Below, piece after piece: positions 45,732-53,596 of a stretch of DNA of 64,000 nt. Every line of letters starts with the position of its first letter. Positions within the stretch are counted from its first letter, which is position 1. The DNA is from Acidobacteriota bacterium. Its GTDB lineage: Bacteria > Acidobacteriota > Thermoanaerobaculia > Multivoradales > Multivoraceae. Position numbers and translations under genes: made by a program. The notes below the pieces were generated by a model. The model was given only the letters and a program-made list of their open reading frames with translations. It searched no databases and had not been told where the DNA came from. The stretch is from assembly GCA_028877275.1 (NCBI GenBank), contig JAPPFP010000020.1, positions 1 to 64,000 of the forward strand, read 5' to 3'.

Positions 45732-46700
45732 TCAGCCGACGTCGGCGGCGCAGCGAAAGCCCATGTGCCCCGCCGCGCTGTCGGGCGTGTTGTGGGTACG
45801 GGCCGACAGGCGGTAGCGACTGCAGTAGGAGACGTGGCAGAGGTACGAGCCGCCGCGGGTGACGCGTGCCGTTCCGCTGGCGGGACCGCGCGGATTGCGG
45901 GTGCCCGGCGCGGCGGGACTGGGGCTCCACCAGTCGGCGCACCAGTCCCAGACGTTGCCGCAGACGTTGTAGAGGCCGAAGCCGTTGGGCTCGAACGCGT
46001 CGACCGGGCAGGTGCCGCGATGGCCGTCGAGCCCGAGATCGCGATCGGGAAAGCTGCCCTGCCAGACGTTGCAGCGATGCTCGCCATCGGGCTCGAGTTC
46101 GTCGCCCCAGGGTTGCACCGTCTGTTCCACTCCTCCGCGAGCCGCGAACTCCCACTCCGCCTCGGTCGGGAGCCGGCATCCCGCCCACGCGCAGTAGGCC
46201 ACGGCGTCGTGGTGCGACACCTGGACGACGGGATGGTCCTGGCGCCGGGCGATCGACGATCCAGGTCCCTCGGGATGACGCCAGTCGGCGCCGCTGATCT
46301 TGCACCACCAGCGGGCTTCCGGCAGACGGTCCTCGATCGCCGTGCGCCGGAGCCTGCGCGACAGGCGACCCTCGAAGACGAAGGACCAGCCCAGCCGCTC
46401 GCTGTCGGTCCGGTAGCCGGTCGCGTCGACGAAGGCGGCGAAGTCGGCGTTGGAGACGGCGCAGGCATCGATGCGGAACGGGTCGACGAAGATCTCGCGG
46501 GCCGGGGTCTCGCCGTCGCCCGGTATGGCATCGGCCGAGTCGGTGCCCATGAGGAACCGGCCGCCGTCGAGACGGACCATCTCGCGGCCGTTCGGTCCCG
46601 AGCCCGGGGCCGGTCCCGCGGCCGGCGCCGGCGCCGCGGCGGCCGGGTCCGCGCCGCGGGCCGGCCGTTCGCCGTCACGCGACGGAGTGCAGCAGGTCAT
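45732..46700 (-). CDS. Formylglycine-generating enzyme (sulfatase-modifying factor)
   Basis: FGE/SUMF1-type oxidase of 322 aa that converts the Cys of CxPxR in nascent sulfatases to formylglycine. The catalytic copper-binding cysteines are both present: GGSYLCHVSYCSRYR (C288 and C293), which separates true FGE from the many non-enzymatic SUMF1-like proteins. Other family blocks are GGRFLMGTDS near the N-terminus, RLPTEAEWEFAARGG, NVCGNVWDWCADWW and GHMGFRCA. No signal peptide is evident, so it acts in the cytoplasm before sulfatase export. The gene sits among five Cys-type sulfatase genes, 25 bp downstream of one of them in the same direction. Confidence 0.95.
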   Translation of the reverse strand: MTCCTPSRDGERPARGADPAAAAPAPAAGPAPGSGPNGREMVRLDGGRFLMGTDSADAIPGDGETPAREIFVDPFRIDACAVSNADFAAFVDATGYRTDSERLGWSFVFEGRLSRRLRRTAIEDRLPEARWWCKISGADWRHPEGPGSSIARRQDHPVVQVSHHDAVAYCAWAGCRLPTEAEWEFAARGGVEQTVQPWGDELEPDGEHRCNVWQGSFPDRDLGLDGHRGTCPVDAFEPNGFGLYNVCGNVWDWCADWWSPSPAAPGTRNPRGPASGTARVTRGGSYLCHVSYCSRYRLSARTHNTPDSAAGHMGFRCAADVG

Positions 46701-46725
46701 GGAGCCCGCATGATTGGGAGCTCCC

Positions 46726-48165
46726 TCAACCAGCGTAGAGGCGCTCGGCGACGGCGGTCAGCTCCCTGACGATGCCGGAGTTGCCGGTGTCGTCGATCAC
46801 GTTGTTGAACTCTCCCGGATCGGCCTCGAGGTCGTACAGCTCCGAGCGCGCCCAGCTCAGGTAGTTGAGCTTCCACTTGCCGGTGCGCACCATCAGGATG
46901 GGCGGCTTGCCGACGTAGCGGTCGTCCACGGTGAAGCTGCGATGGCAGAAGTAGTACTCCGAGTAGGCGTGCTCGCGCGGCGTGTACGCCCCGCCCTGGA
47001 CCAGGGGCGCGAAGCTCCGACCGTCGATCCCGGAGGAGGGACTCCCCAGCCCGCACAGCTCGGTCAGGGTCGGGAGCAGATCCGTGTGCTCGATGAGCTG
47101 CGTGCGGGCGGTTCCGGCTTCCATCCGGTCCGGCATGCGCACGATCAACGGCACGCTGACGCTCTGCTCGTACATGTTGTGCTTGGTCCACGTGCGGTGC
47201 GCGCCGGCCATCTCACCGTGGTCCGAGGTGTAGACGACCACCGTGTTCTTGTCGAGCCCCAGCTCGCGCAGCGTGTCGAACACCCGCCCGACGTTGGCGT
47301 CCATCTGGGAGGTGTTGCCGTAGTAGCCGCGGATCGCGTCGCGCAGGTCGTCGTCCTTCTGGTCGTACCAGCCGCGCTGCCTGGCGCGAATCAGGTGCCC
47401 CTCGAAGCCGTCCTGCAGCTCCCGATCGGAACGCTCGGGCAGACTGAGAGTCACTCCGTCGTACATGTCCCAGTACTGCTTCGCCGGCACCAGCGGCGTA
47501 TGCGGCATGTAGAACGACGACCAGAGGCAGAAGGGGCGGTCCTTGTTCTCGCGCAGGAAGGCGACCGATTCCTCGGCGTAGAAGGTGTCCTGGAAGTACC
47601 TCTCCGGCAGGGTCGAGGCGTTACCGCTCAGCCCCGTCGCGTACCCGCCGTCCGCGGGGTACGCCGCGTACTGATCGTCCCGGAACGCCTGCTGCTCGGC
47701 CTGGGTGAGCCGCTTGTCGTGATCGGCTCGATAGAGCCTGTGGTCGAAGCCGTGGCGCCGCGTCTCGTCGACGAAGTGCATCTTGCCGATCGCGCCGGTG
47801 ACGTAGCCGTGATCCTTGAAGTAGTGGGCGACCGTGCGCGCCTCGTTGGGCAGCGGGTCCCGCAGGATCCTCGCCCCGTGCCTGCAGGGGTGAAGACCGG
47901 TGACGATCGACCCGCGGGAGGGGACGCAGACGGGCGCGTTGCAGTAGGCGCGGTCGAAGCGGACGCCGTCGGAGGCGATCTCGTCGATGTGGGGCGTCTG
48001 CGCTTCGCTGCTGCCGTAGCAGCCGGTCGCGGCGGTCTGGTGCTGATCGGAACACAGGAACAGCAGATTCGCCCGGTTCGTCTTGGCGAAGCTGAAGGCG
48101 GCCCCCACGGCGGACCCCACCGACGCTGCGGCGACGCTCTTGACTGCCTGTCGTCGTGTGATCAT
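46726..48165 (-). CDS. Tat-exported sulfatase (choline-sulfatase-like group)
   Basis: Type I sulfatase of 479 aa. The ATG at 48165 gives a Tat-like signal (ITRRQAVKSVAAASVGSAVG). The active-site motif is CVPSR (C80) within AYCNAPVCVPSRGSIVTG, with metal sites FLCSDQHQTAATGCYG and VYTSDHGEMAGAH. The opening SDQHQ is like choline sulfatases and related aryl or glycan sulfatases, but substrate assignment is inference. It is in the same operon as the FGE gene (25-bp gap), so its maturation enzyme is made from the same mRNA. Its start is only 37 bp from the divergent sulfatase gene. Confidence 0.92.
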   Translation of the reverse strand: MITRRQAVKSVAAASVGSAVGAAFSFAKTNRANLLFLCSDQHQTAATGCYGSSEAQTPHIDEIASDGVRFDRAYCNAPVCVPSRGSIVTGLHPCRHGARILRDPLPNEARTVAHYFKDHGYVTGAIGKMHFVDETRRHGFDHRLYRADHDKRLTQAEQQAFRDDQYAAYPADGGYATGLSGNASTLPERYFQDTFYAEESVAFLRENKDRPFCLWSSFYMPHTPLVPAKQYWDMYDGVTLSLPERSDRELQDGFEGHLIRARQRGWYDQKDDDLRDAIRGYYGNTSQMDANVGRVFDTLRELGLDKNTVVVYTSDHGEMAGAHRTWTKHNMYEQSVSVPLIVRMPDRMEAGTARTQLIEHTDLLPTLTELCGLGSPSSGIDGRSFAPLVQGGAYTPREHAYSEYYFCHRSFTVDDRYVGKPPILMVRTGKWKLNYLSWARSELYDLEADPGEFNNVIDDTGNSGIVRELTAVAERLYAG

Positions 48166-48202
48166 GATGGTCGGAATCCTAACGCAGATGGAGAAACGGG
48201 CC

Positions 48203-49687
48203 ATGACAACGCACCGCTTCCGGACCGCCGTTCTCGCTGTCGCGCTGGTAGCGCTGACCTCGCTTCCCCTGCAGGCAGCGGAGCCGCCGAACATCCTGTG
48301 GATCATCGTCGACGACATGTCGGCCAATCTCTCTTCCTACGGAGAGACGGCGATCGAGACGCCGCATCTCGACCGGCTGGCGAGCCGCGGAGTGCGATTC
48401 ACGAACGCGTACGTCACGGCGCCGGTCTGCTCGCCCAACCGCTCGGCCTTCATCACCGGGATGTACCAGACCTCCATCGGCGCTCATCACCACAACAGCA
48501 GCCAGGGGGAACTGAAGATCCACCTGCCTGACGGCATCCGGCCGATCCCCGAGCTGTTTCAGGAGGCCGGCTACTACACCGCGATCACCGGCTGGCCCAA
48601 CACGGATCGAGCCACCATCGGAAAGACGCACTACAACTTCGAGTGGGACCCGGCCATCTACGACGGTCCCGACTGGAGCCACCGTCGACCCGGGCAGCCC
48701 TTCTTCGCCCAGGTTCACCTCCCCGGCGGCAAGCACCGCGGCCGATCGCTCGAGTCGTTCCGGCAGATCAGCGATCGCGTCGAGAAGCTGTTGGGAAGCA
48801 GGACAGAACCATCCAGCGTGAAGCTCCCTCCCTACTACCCGAACGATCCGGTCCTGCTGGCGGATTGGGCGGCCTACCTCGACTCGGTTCGGCTAACCGA
48901 CAAGTTCGTCGGCGACGTCATCGAACGGCTCGAAGACGAGGGCGACCTCGAGGACACGGTCGTTCTCTTCATGACCGACCACGGAATCAGTCATGCCAGG
49001 GGGAAGCAGTTCCTCTACGACGAAGGGCTGCACGTGCCCCTGGTCATCGCCGGACCGACGATCGAGCCCGGGCAGGTACGCGACGACCTCGTGGAGCACA
49101 TCGACATCGCGGCCCTTTCGCTCGCACTCGCCGGAATCGAGATTCCCGCGCACATGCACTCCCGCGACATCCTCGGCGAGGACTACGAGGAGCGGACAGC
49201 GATCTTTGCCGCGCGCGACCGCTGTGACGAGACGGTCGACTACATCCGAGCGCTACGGACGACGCGCTTCAAGTACATCCGCAACTTCCTGCCCGGCCGC
49301 CCCCACCTGCAACCCAACCTCTACAAGGATGGGAAGAGCATTCTCATCGCGCTGCGTGAGGCTCATGCGGCCGGGACGTTGAACGAGACACAGCAGCTTC
49401 TGTTCGCTCCCACCCGCCCCGAGGAGGAGCTCTACGACCTGACCAAGGACCCGTTCGAGGTCAGGAACCTGGCCGGCGATCCGAAGCACCAGGCGCAACT
49501 GAAGAAACTCAGGAAGCGCATGGACGCGTGGATCGAACGCACGAACGACCATGGCGCGGAATCAGCAGCCATGTACGACAGCGAAATGGCCGCGTACTCC
49601 AGGCGCGTGAGCGCGAACCCCGAATCCGCGGCCATCCTGAGCCGCAACATCGCCCTGATGAAGCGCTGGGCGGCCGAGGGCAGGTAG
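48203..49687 (+). CDS. Exported sulfatase (sulfamidase/heparan-sulfatase-like group)
   Basis: Type I sulfatase of 494 aa. A Sec signal (FRTAVLAVALVALTSLPLQAAE, about residues 6-27) leads to NILWIIVDDMSANLSSYG, and the catalytic motif is CSPNR (C76), followed by SAFITGMYQTSIGAHHH, which is typical of the N-sulfoglucosamine sulfohydrolase-like group. The metal site FMTDHGISHARGK is present. Start: ATG 48203 with GGAG upstream; ATG 48188 is also possible. Requires FGE, encoded nearby. Convergent with the dioxygenase gene, with only 4 bp between stops. Confidence 0.92.
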   Translation: MTTHRFRTAVLAVALVALTSLPLQAAEPPNILWIIVDDMSANLSSYGETAIETPHLDRLASRGVRFTNAYVTAPVCSPNRSAFITGMYQTSIGAHHHNSSQGELKIHLPDGIRPIPELFQEAGYYTAITGWPNTDRATIGKTHYNFEWDPAIYDGPDWSHRRPGQPFFAQVHLPGGKHRGRSLESFRQISDRVEKLLGSRTEPSSVKLPPYYPNDPVLLADWAAYLDSVRLTDKFVGDVIERLEDEGDLEDTVVLFMTDHGISHARGKQFLYDEGLHVPLVIAGPTIEPGQVRDDLVEHIDIAALSLALAGIEIPAHMHSRDILGEDYEERTAIFAARDRCDETVDYIRALRTTRFKYIRNFLPGRPHLQPNLYKDGKSILIALREAHAAGTLNETQQLLFAPTRPEEELYDLTKDPFEVRNLAGDPKHQAQLKKLRKRMDAWIERTNDHGAESAAMYDSEMAAYSRRVSANPESAAILSRNIALMKRWAAEGR

Positions 49688-49691
49688 GCGC

Positions 49692-50621
49692 TCAGTCGAA
49701 CAGGCCGCTGGGCGAAGTCTTCGCGCCCGTGAAGTCCGGCCCTTCTTCACGCCAGCCGTTGAAGATCTTCTCTCCCATCAGGCGGGCGAACCGGGGCTCG
49801 TCGGCATAGCGCTCGAACACCTCGGGATACCGCGTATCGCCGCGTCGCTCCTGTGTCGAGAGATGAGGCCGGCAGAAATAGGCTGCGAGATTGATCCGCG
49901 CGCCAGGCAACTCGCGTCGCCAACCGCCGTGCCACGAGTTGCCATGCCAGATCGCGGCATCTCCTGGATTGAGGTCCATCGTCACGGCACCTCGCGGCAC
50001 CGTCCACTCGAGGGCGTCCAGCTCTTCCCGATCGAGCTTCTTCGCCATGATCGCCGGAACGGTCTCGTTGCCAGCCATCCAGTTCTCGTGGGCCGTGGGC
50101 TGGCGCTGCTTTCGATGGCTGCCCGGGAAGAGCACCAGCGCGCCCGCTTCCCGGCTGTAGGGCGTCAGAGCGTAGTTGCAGTTGGCGACCAGGGACGTCT
50201 CGGTCATGCCGACTCGAACTCCATCGGCGTGCACCGACAAGGGCATGCCGCCGGGCCCACGAAAGTGACTGCCCATGGAAGACAACACACAACTCTCACC
50301 AAGCAGCCAGGTGATCATCGCGAGCGGTTTCGGCTCCAGCAGGATCTCGGGGAAGACCGGATCCTCGAAGATCAGGTAGTGCTGATACGCCATGCCGCTG
50401 AAGTCGTCGGACGTGGCCGTGTCGGGATCGATTCTCTTGCCCGTTGTCCTTTCAACGCGCCGCAGGATGGCCGCCCTGGCGCGCTCGATCCGGTCTTCGG
50501 ACAGCACGCCCGGGAGCACCGTGTACCCCTTGGTCTCGAGCTCGAGCAGGTTCTCGTTGAGACCGAGCTGTGCGATGTTCGCCAGCACCCGCTCGCGCGC
50601 TTTGTCGTCCTTGCCGGCCAT
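49692..50621 (-). CDS. Phytanoyl-CoA dioxygenase-family (PhyH) oxygenase
   Basis: Fe(II)/2-oxoglutarate-dependent dioxygenase-like protein of 309 aa, cytoplasmic. The iron ligands are HAD in LSVHADGVRV and the distal His in AIWHGNSWHGGWRRE, with a 2-oxoglutarate-binding Arg in RINLAAYFCRP. It begins with an extended helix and GYTVLPGVLSEDRIERA, a common PhyH opening. Bacterial PhyH proteins hydroxylate many small molecules. Its location in the sulfatase island suggests action on a desulfated product (some alkylsulfatases are themselves dioxygenases, but this one resembles PhyH). ATG at 50621; the frame is open to 50666 without better support. Confidence 0.88.
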   Translation of the reverse strand: MAGKDDKARERVLANIAQLGLNENLLELETKGYTVLPGVLSEDRIERARAAILRRVERTTGKRIDPDTATSDDFSGMAYQHYLIFEDPVFPEILLEPKPLAMITWLLGESCVLSSMGSHFRGPGGMPLSVHADGVRVGMTETSLVANCNYALTPYSREAGALVLFPGSHRKQRQPTAHENWMAGNETVPAIMAKKLDREELDALEWTVPRGAVTMDLNPGDAAIWHGNSWHGGWRRELPGARINLAAYFCRPHLSTQERRGDTRYPEVFERYADEPRFARLMGEKIFNGWREEGPDFTGAKTSPSGLFD

Positions 50622-50638
50622 CCGGGCGACTCTACAAC
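50611..50638 (+). promoter_or_regulatory. Possible promoter of the sulfatase pair
   Basis: TTGCCG (50611-50616), 16 bp, TACAAC (50633-50638), 27 bp before the ATG at 50666, with AAGAAGGAGGAG as Shine-Dalgarno. It overlaps the 5' end of the divergent dioxygenase gene. Tentative. Confidence 0.35.
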
Positions 50639-50665
50639 TGCTACGGTTTGAAGAAGGAGGAGCCA

Positions 50666-52111
50666 ATGAGAGAGACGTTCGTAGCCCTTCTGCTCGCCAC
50701 TGTCGTGTCCTCCCCGGCAGTCTCGGAATCCCCCAACATCGTCATCCTGCTCGCCGACGACCTCGGCTGGACGGGGACCTCGGTGCAGATGGACGAGCGC
50801 GTCCCCGGCTCGAAGAGCGACCTCTACCGCACACCCAATCTCGAGCGCCTGGCGTCGCAGGGAATGCGGTTCTCCAACGCCTACTCACCGGCGCCGAACT
50901 GTTCGCCGACCCGCATGTCGATTCAAACGGGGAAGACCGCAGCACGGCTCGGAGCCACCGACATCATCGACGTCGTGCCCGACGAGACCGGCCGTGCGGT
51001 GTACCAGTTCTTCTACGACGACTTCTACCGCAACAAGCCGATGCACGTGCCGCTCCCGATCTCCGATCTGGCCGACGAGGAGCTGACGATCGCGGAGTTT
51101 CTCAAGCAGCAGGATCCTCGTTACGTCGCAGGCCACATCGGCAAGTGGCACATGGGCGGCGGCTCGCCGGCCCGTCATGGCTACGACGAGCACGACGGCC
51201 TCACGACGAACGCGCCCGGCAGGCAGGGCATGCCCGATCCCAAGCGCACCGGTGAGATCACCGAGCGATCTCTCGCCTTTCTGGAGAAGCACGGGGCGTC
51301 CGGGCACCCCTTTCTACTGCAGATCTCCTACTACGCGGTCCATACGCCGGTCCTGGCGAAGCCGGAGACGGTTTCGCGCTATCACGGCTATTCGAGCGTC
51401 ATTCACTCGAACAACACCTACGGCGCAATGACCGACGAGCTGGACCAGAGCGTCGGCAAGATCCTCGACAGGATCGACGCTCTCGGCATCGCCGGCGACA
51501 CTTACGTCATCTTCACCTCCGACAACGGCGGCGAATCCGACCGCCCCGTGACCAGCAACGTTCCGCTGTCGATGGGCAAGACGCATGTGTGGGAAGGCGG
51601 CATTCGGGTACCGCTCATCGTGCGGGGTCCCGGTATCGCCGCGGGTAGCCAGAGTCACGTGCCGGCCATCGGCTACGACTTCCTGCCGACGATCGCCGAG
51701 TGGCTGGGTGCGGGAGATCGGCTTCCCGACCATCTCGACGGCGGCAGTCTGGCGGGCGTGCTGGCCAACGAGGGAGCTGGCGAGGTCGATCGAGGTACGG
51801 AGCCTCTCATCTGGTACTACGGCGCCTATCGCAACATGAAGCACGTCACGCCTCAGACAGCGATCCGTCTCGACCATCACAAGCTCATCCGCGAGCTGGA
51901 GTCCGGGCGCGAGGTCCTCTACGACCTCGATCTGGATCTCGCGGAGACCACCGACCTCAGCCGGTTTCGTCCCGAGGTCGCTCGCCGGCTTTCACGCATG
52001 CTCGACGACTATCTCGCCAGCGTGGATCTCGAGTTGCCAACGCCGAATCCCGAGTACGATCCAACTAGGGACTCGGGACTGATCTCGGTTGGCGGAAACG
52101 GCTCGCCTTGA
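50666..52111 (+). CDS. Exported sulfatase (arylsulfatase A-like group)
   Basis: Type I sulfatase of 481 aa with a Sec signal (ETFVALLLATVVSSPAVSES, to about residue 22). Active-site motif CSPTR (C79) in NAYSPAPNCSPTRMSIQTGK; metal sites ILLADDLGWTGTS, GKWHMGGG and FTSDNGGESDR, typical of arylsulfatase A-like enzymes including many acting on glycans. A strong Shine-Dalgarno (GAAGGAGGAG) precedes the ATG. The stop overlaps the TTG start of the next sulfatase (TTGA), so the two are co-translated. Confidence 0.93.
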   Translation: MRETFVALLLATVVSSPAVSESPNIVILLADDLGWTGTSVQMDERVPGSKSDLYRTPNLERLASQGMRFSNAYSPAPNCSPTRMSIQTGKTAARLGATDIIDVVPDETGRAVYQFFYDDFYRNKPMHVPLPISDLADEELTIAEFLKQQDPRYVAGHIGKWHMGGGSPARHGYDEHDGLTTNAPGRQGMPDPKRTGEITERSLAFLEKHGASGHPFLLQISYYAVHTPVLAKPETVSRYHGYSSVIHSNNTYGAMTDELDQSVGKILDRIDALGIAGDTYVIFTSDNGGESDRPVTSNVPLSMGKTHVWEGGIRVPLIVRGPGIAAGSQSHVPAIGYDFLPTIAEWLGAGDRLPDHLDGGSLAGVLANEGAGEVDRGTEPLIWYYGAYRNMKHVTPQTAIRLDHHKLIRELESGREVLYDLDLDLAETTDLSRFRPEVARRLSRMLDDYLASVDLELPTPNPEYDPTRDSGLISVGGNGSP

Positions 52112-53592
52112 GCGGAACGCTCTCGCGACGCGAACTGCTCGGGGGCCTGGGGCTCGGCGCGCTGGCCGCGGGCTGCGCAGGCAGTCGAGAGCCGCGCGCC
52201 GCCGGTCCGAACGTCCTGATGATCTCGATCGACGATCTGAACGACTGGATCGGCGTCCTCGACGGACACCCGCAGACGCTCACGCCGAACATCGACGCGC
52301 TCGCGGAGCGCGGCGTCACGTTCCGGCGGGCCTACTGCCAGACGCCCGCCTGCAACCCCTCCCGGGCGAGCCTGATGACCGGCCGGCGCCCGACCACCTC
52401 GGGCTGCTACGGCAACGGGGACGTCTGGCGCGACGCCATGCCGCTGGCCGTCACCCTGCCGCAGCACTTCATGCAGCACGGCTACGAGGCGATCGGCGGC
52501 GGCAAGACGTTTCACCAAAGCCAGAACGAGGCCGCCTCGTGGCACTACTACCACAGCTTTCGTGGCTTCCTGTGGCCCCCCGACTACCCCTTGAACCAGC
52601 TCGACCGTGGCGGCTTCGACTGGGGCTCCCTCGACATCGACGAAGAAGACACGACCGACACCCAGCTCGCCAACTGGGCGGCTGAGTACCTGTCGAGAGA
52701 CCACTCGGGGCCGTTCTTCCTCGCCTGCGGCTTCTATCGCCCGCACCTGCCGTTCTACGCCCCGAAGAAGTACTTCGACAAGTTCCCCGAGGCCGAGGTC
52801 GAGCTGCCGCCTTACCTCGCGAACGACCTCGACGACGTGCCGGAGTCCGCGCCCACGGAGCGCGGTCTGGAAGACCACGAGCTGGTGACGGCGACGGGGC
52901 AGTGGCGGCGCGCCGTCGCGGCCTATCTCGCGTGCATCAACTTCGCCGATGCGAACGTGGGGCGGGTGCTGAAAGCACTCGACGAAGGGCCGCACGCCGG
53001 GAACACGGTCATCGTCCTGTGGACCGACCACGGCTGGCAGCTAGGCGAGAAGAACCAGTGGCGCAAGTACACGCTCTGGGAGCGTTCCTGCCGCGTGCCG
53101 ATCATCTTCGCCGGCCCCGGGATCGAGGCGGAGGGAGAATTCTGCGACCGGACCGCCGAGCTGCTCGACATCTACCCCACCCTGGCGGACCTCGCCGGGC
53201 TCCCCGGTCGCGAGGACCTCGACGGCGAGAGCCTGCGGCCGCTGCTCGAGAATCCCGAAGCGGAGTGGAATCATCCGGCGATCACCTCCGACGCGCCGGA
53301 CAGAAGCTCGATCCGCACCGAGCGCTGGCGCTACACGACCTACCGCGAGGGCGAAGAGCTCTACGACCACGACAGCGATCCGAACGAGTGGCGCAACCTG
53401 GCGAGCCTCCCCGAGCATGCCGACACGAAGCAGCGGCTTCGGGCCCTGCTGCCGCGGAACCCTTCGCGCAAGAAGGTGCTGCAGGTCTCCGATCAGCCCG
53501 AGGAAGAGCGTCGCCTCACCGAGCTCCTGCCGGGCCGCTCCCACCGGGCCGGCGCGGCGAACGACGTCGGCCTCGATCCGGCGCCCTACTGA
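52108..53592 (+). CDS. Sulfatase (iduronate-2-sulfatase-like), Cys type; paralogue of 44051-45610
   Basis: Type I sulfatase of 494 aa. The TTG at 52108 overlaps the previous stop as TTGA. The N-terminus SGTLSRRELLGGLGLGALAAGC combines a twin-arginine motif with a lipobox (C23), so it is probably a Tat-exported lipoprotein. Catalytic motif CNPSR (C82); WTDHGWQLGEKNQW and SIDDLNDWIG are shared with the paralogue 8 kb upstream (about 85% identity by eye). The group includes iduronate-2-sulfatases. Convergent with the DUF3604 gene with 4 bp between stop codons. Confidence 0.93.
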   Translation: MSGTLSRRELLGGLGLGALAAGCAGSREPRAAGPNVLMISIDDLNDWIGVLDGHPQTLTPNIDALAERGVTFRRAYCQTPACNPSRASLMTGRRPTTSGCYGNGDVWRDAMPLAVTLPQHFMQHGYEAIGGGKTFHQSQNEAASWHYYHSFRGFLWPPDYPLNQLDRGGFDWGSLDIDEEDTTDTQLANWAAEYLSRDHSGPFFLACGFYRPHLPFYAPKKYFDKFPEAEVELPPYLANDLDDVPESAPTERGLEDHELVTATGQWRRAVAAYLACINFADANVGRVLKALDEGPHAGNTVIVLWTDHGWQLGEKNQWRKYTLWERSCRVPIIFAGPGIEAEGEFCDRTAELLDIYPTLADLAGLPGREDLDGESLRPLLENPEAEWNHPAITSDAPDRSSIRTERWRYTTYREGEELYDHDSDPNEWRNLASLPEHADTKQRLRALLPRNPSRKKVLQVSDQPEEERRLTELLPGRSHRAGAANDVGLDPAPY

Positions 53593-53596
53593 CCCG

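Noticed and set aside
45732..46700. Reading the SUMF1-like protein as a non-enzymatic family member
   Set aside because: Both catalytic copper-binding cysteines (SYLCHVSYC) are present and it lies among Cys-type sulfatases, so FGE activity is well supported.
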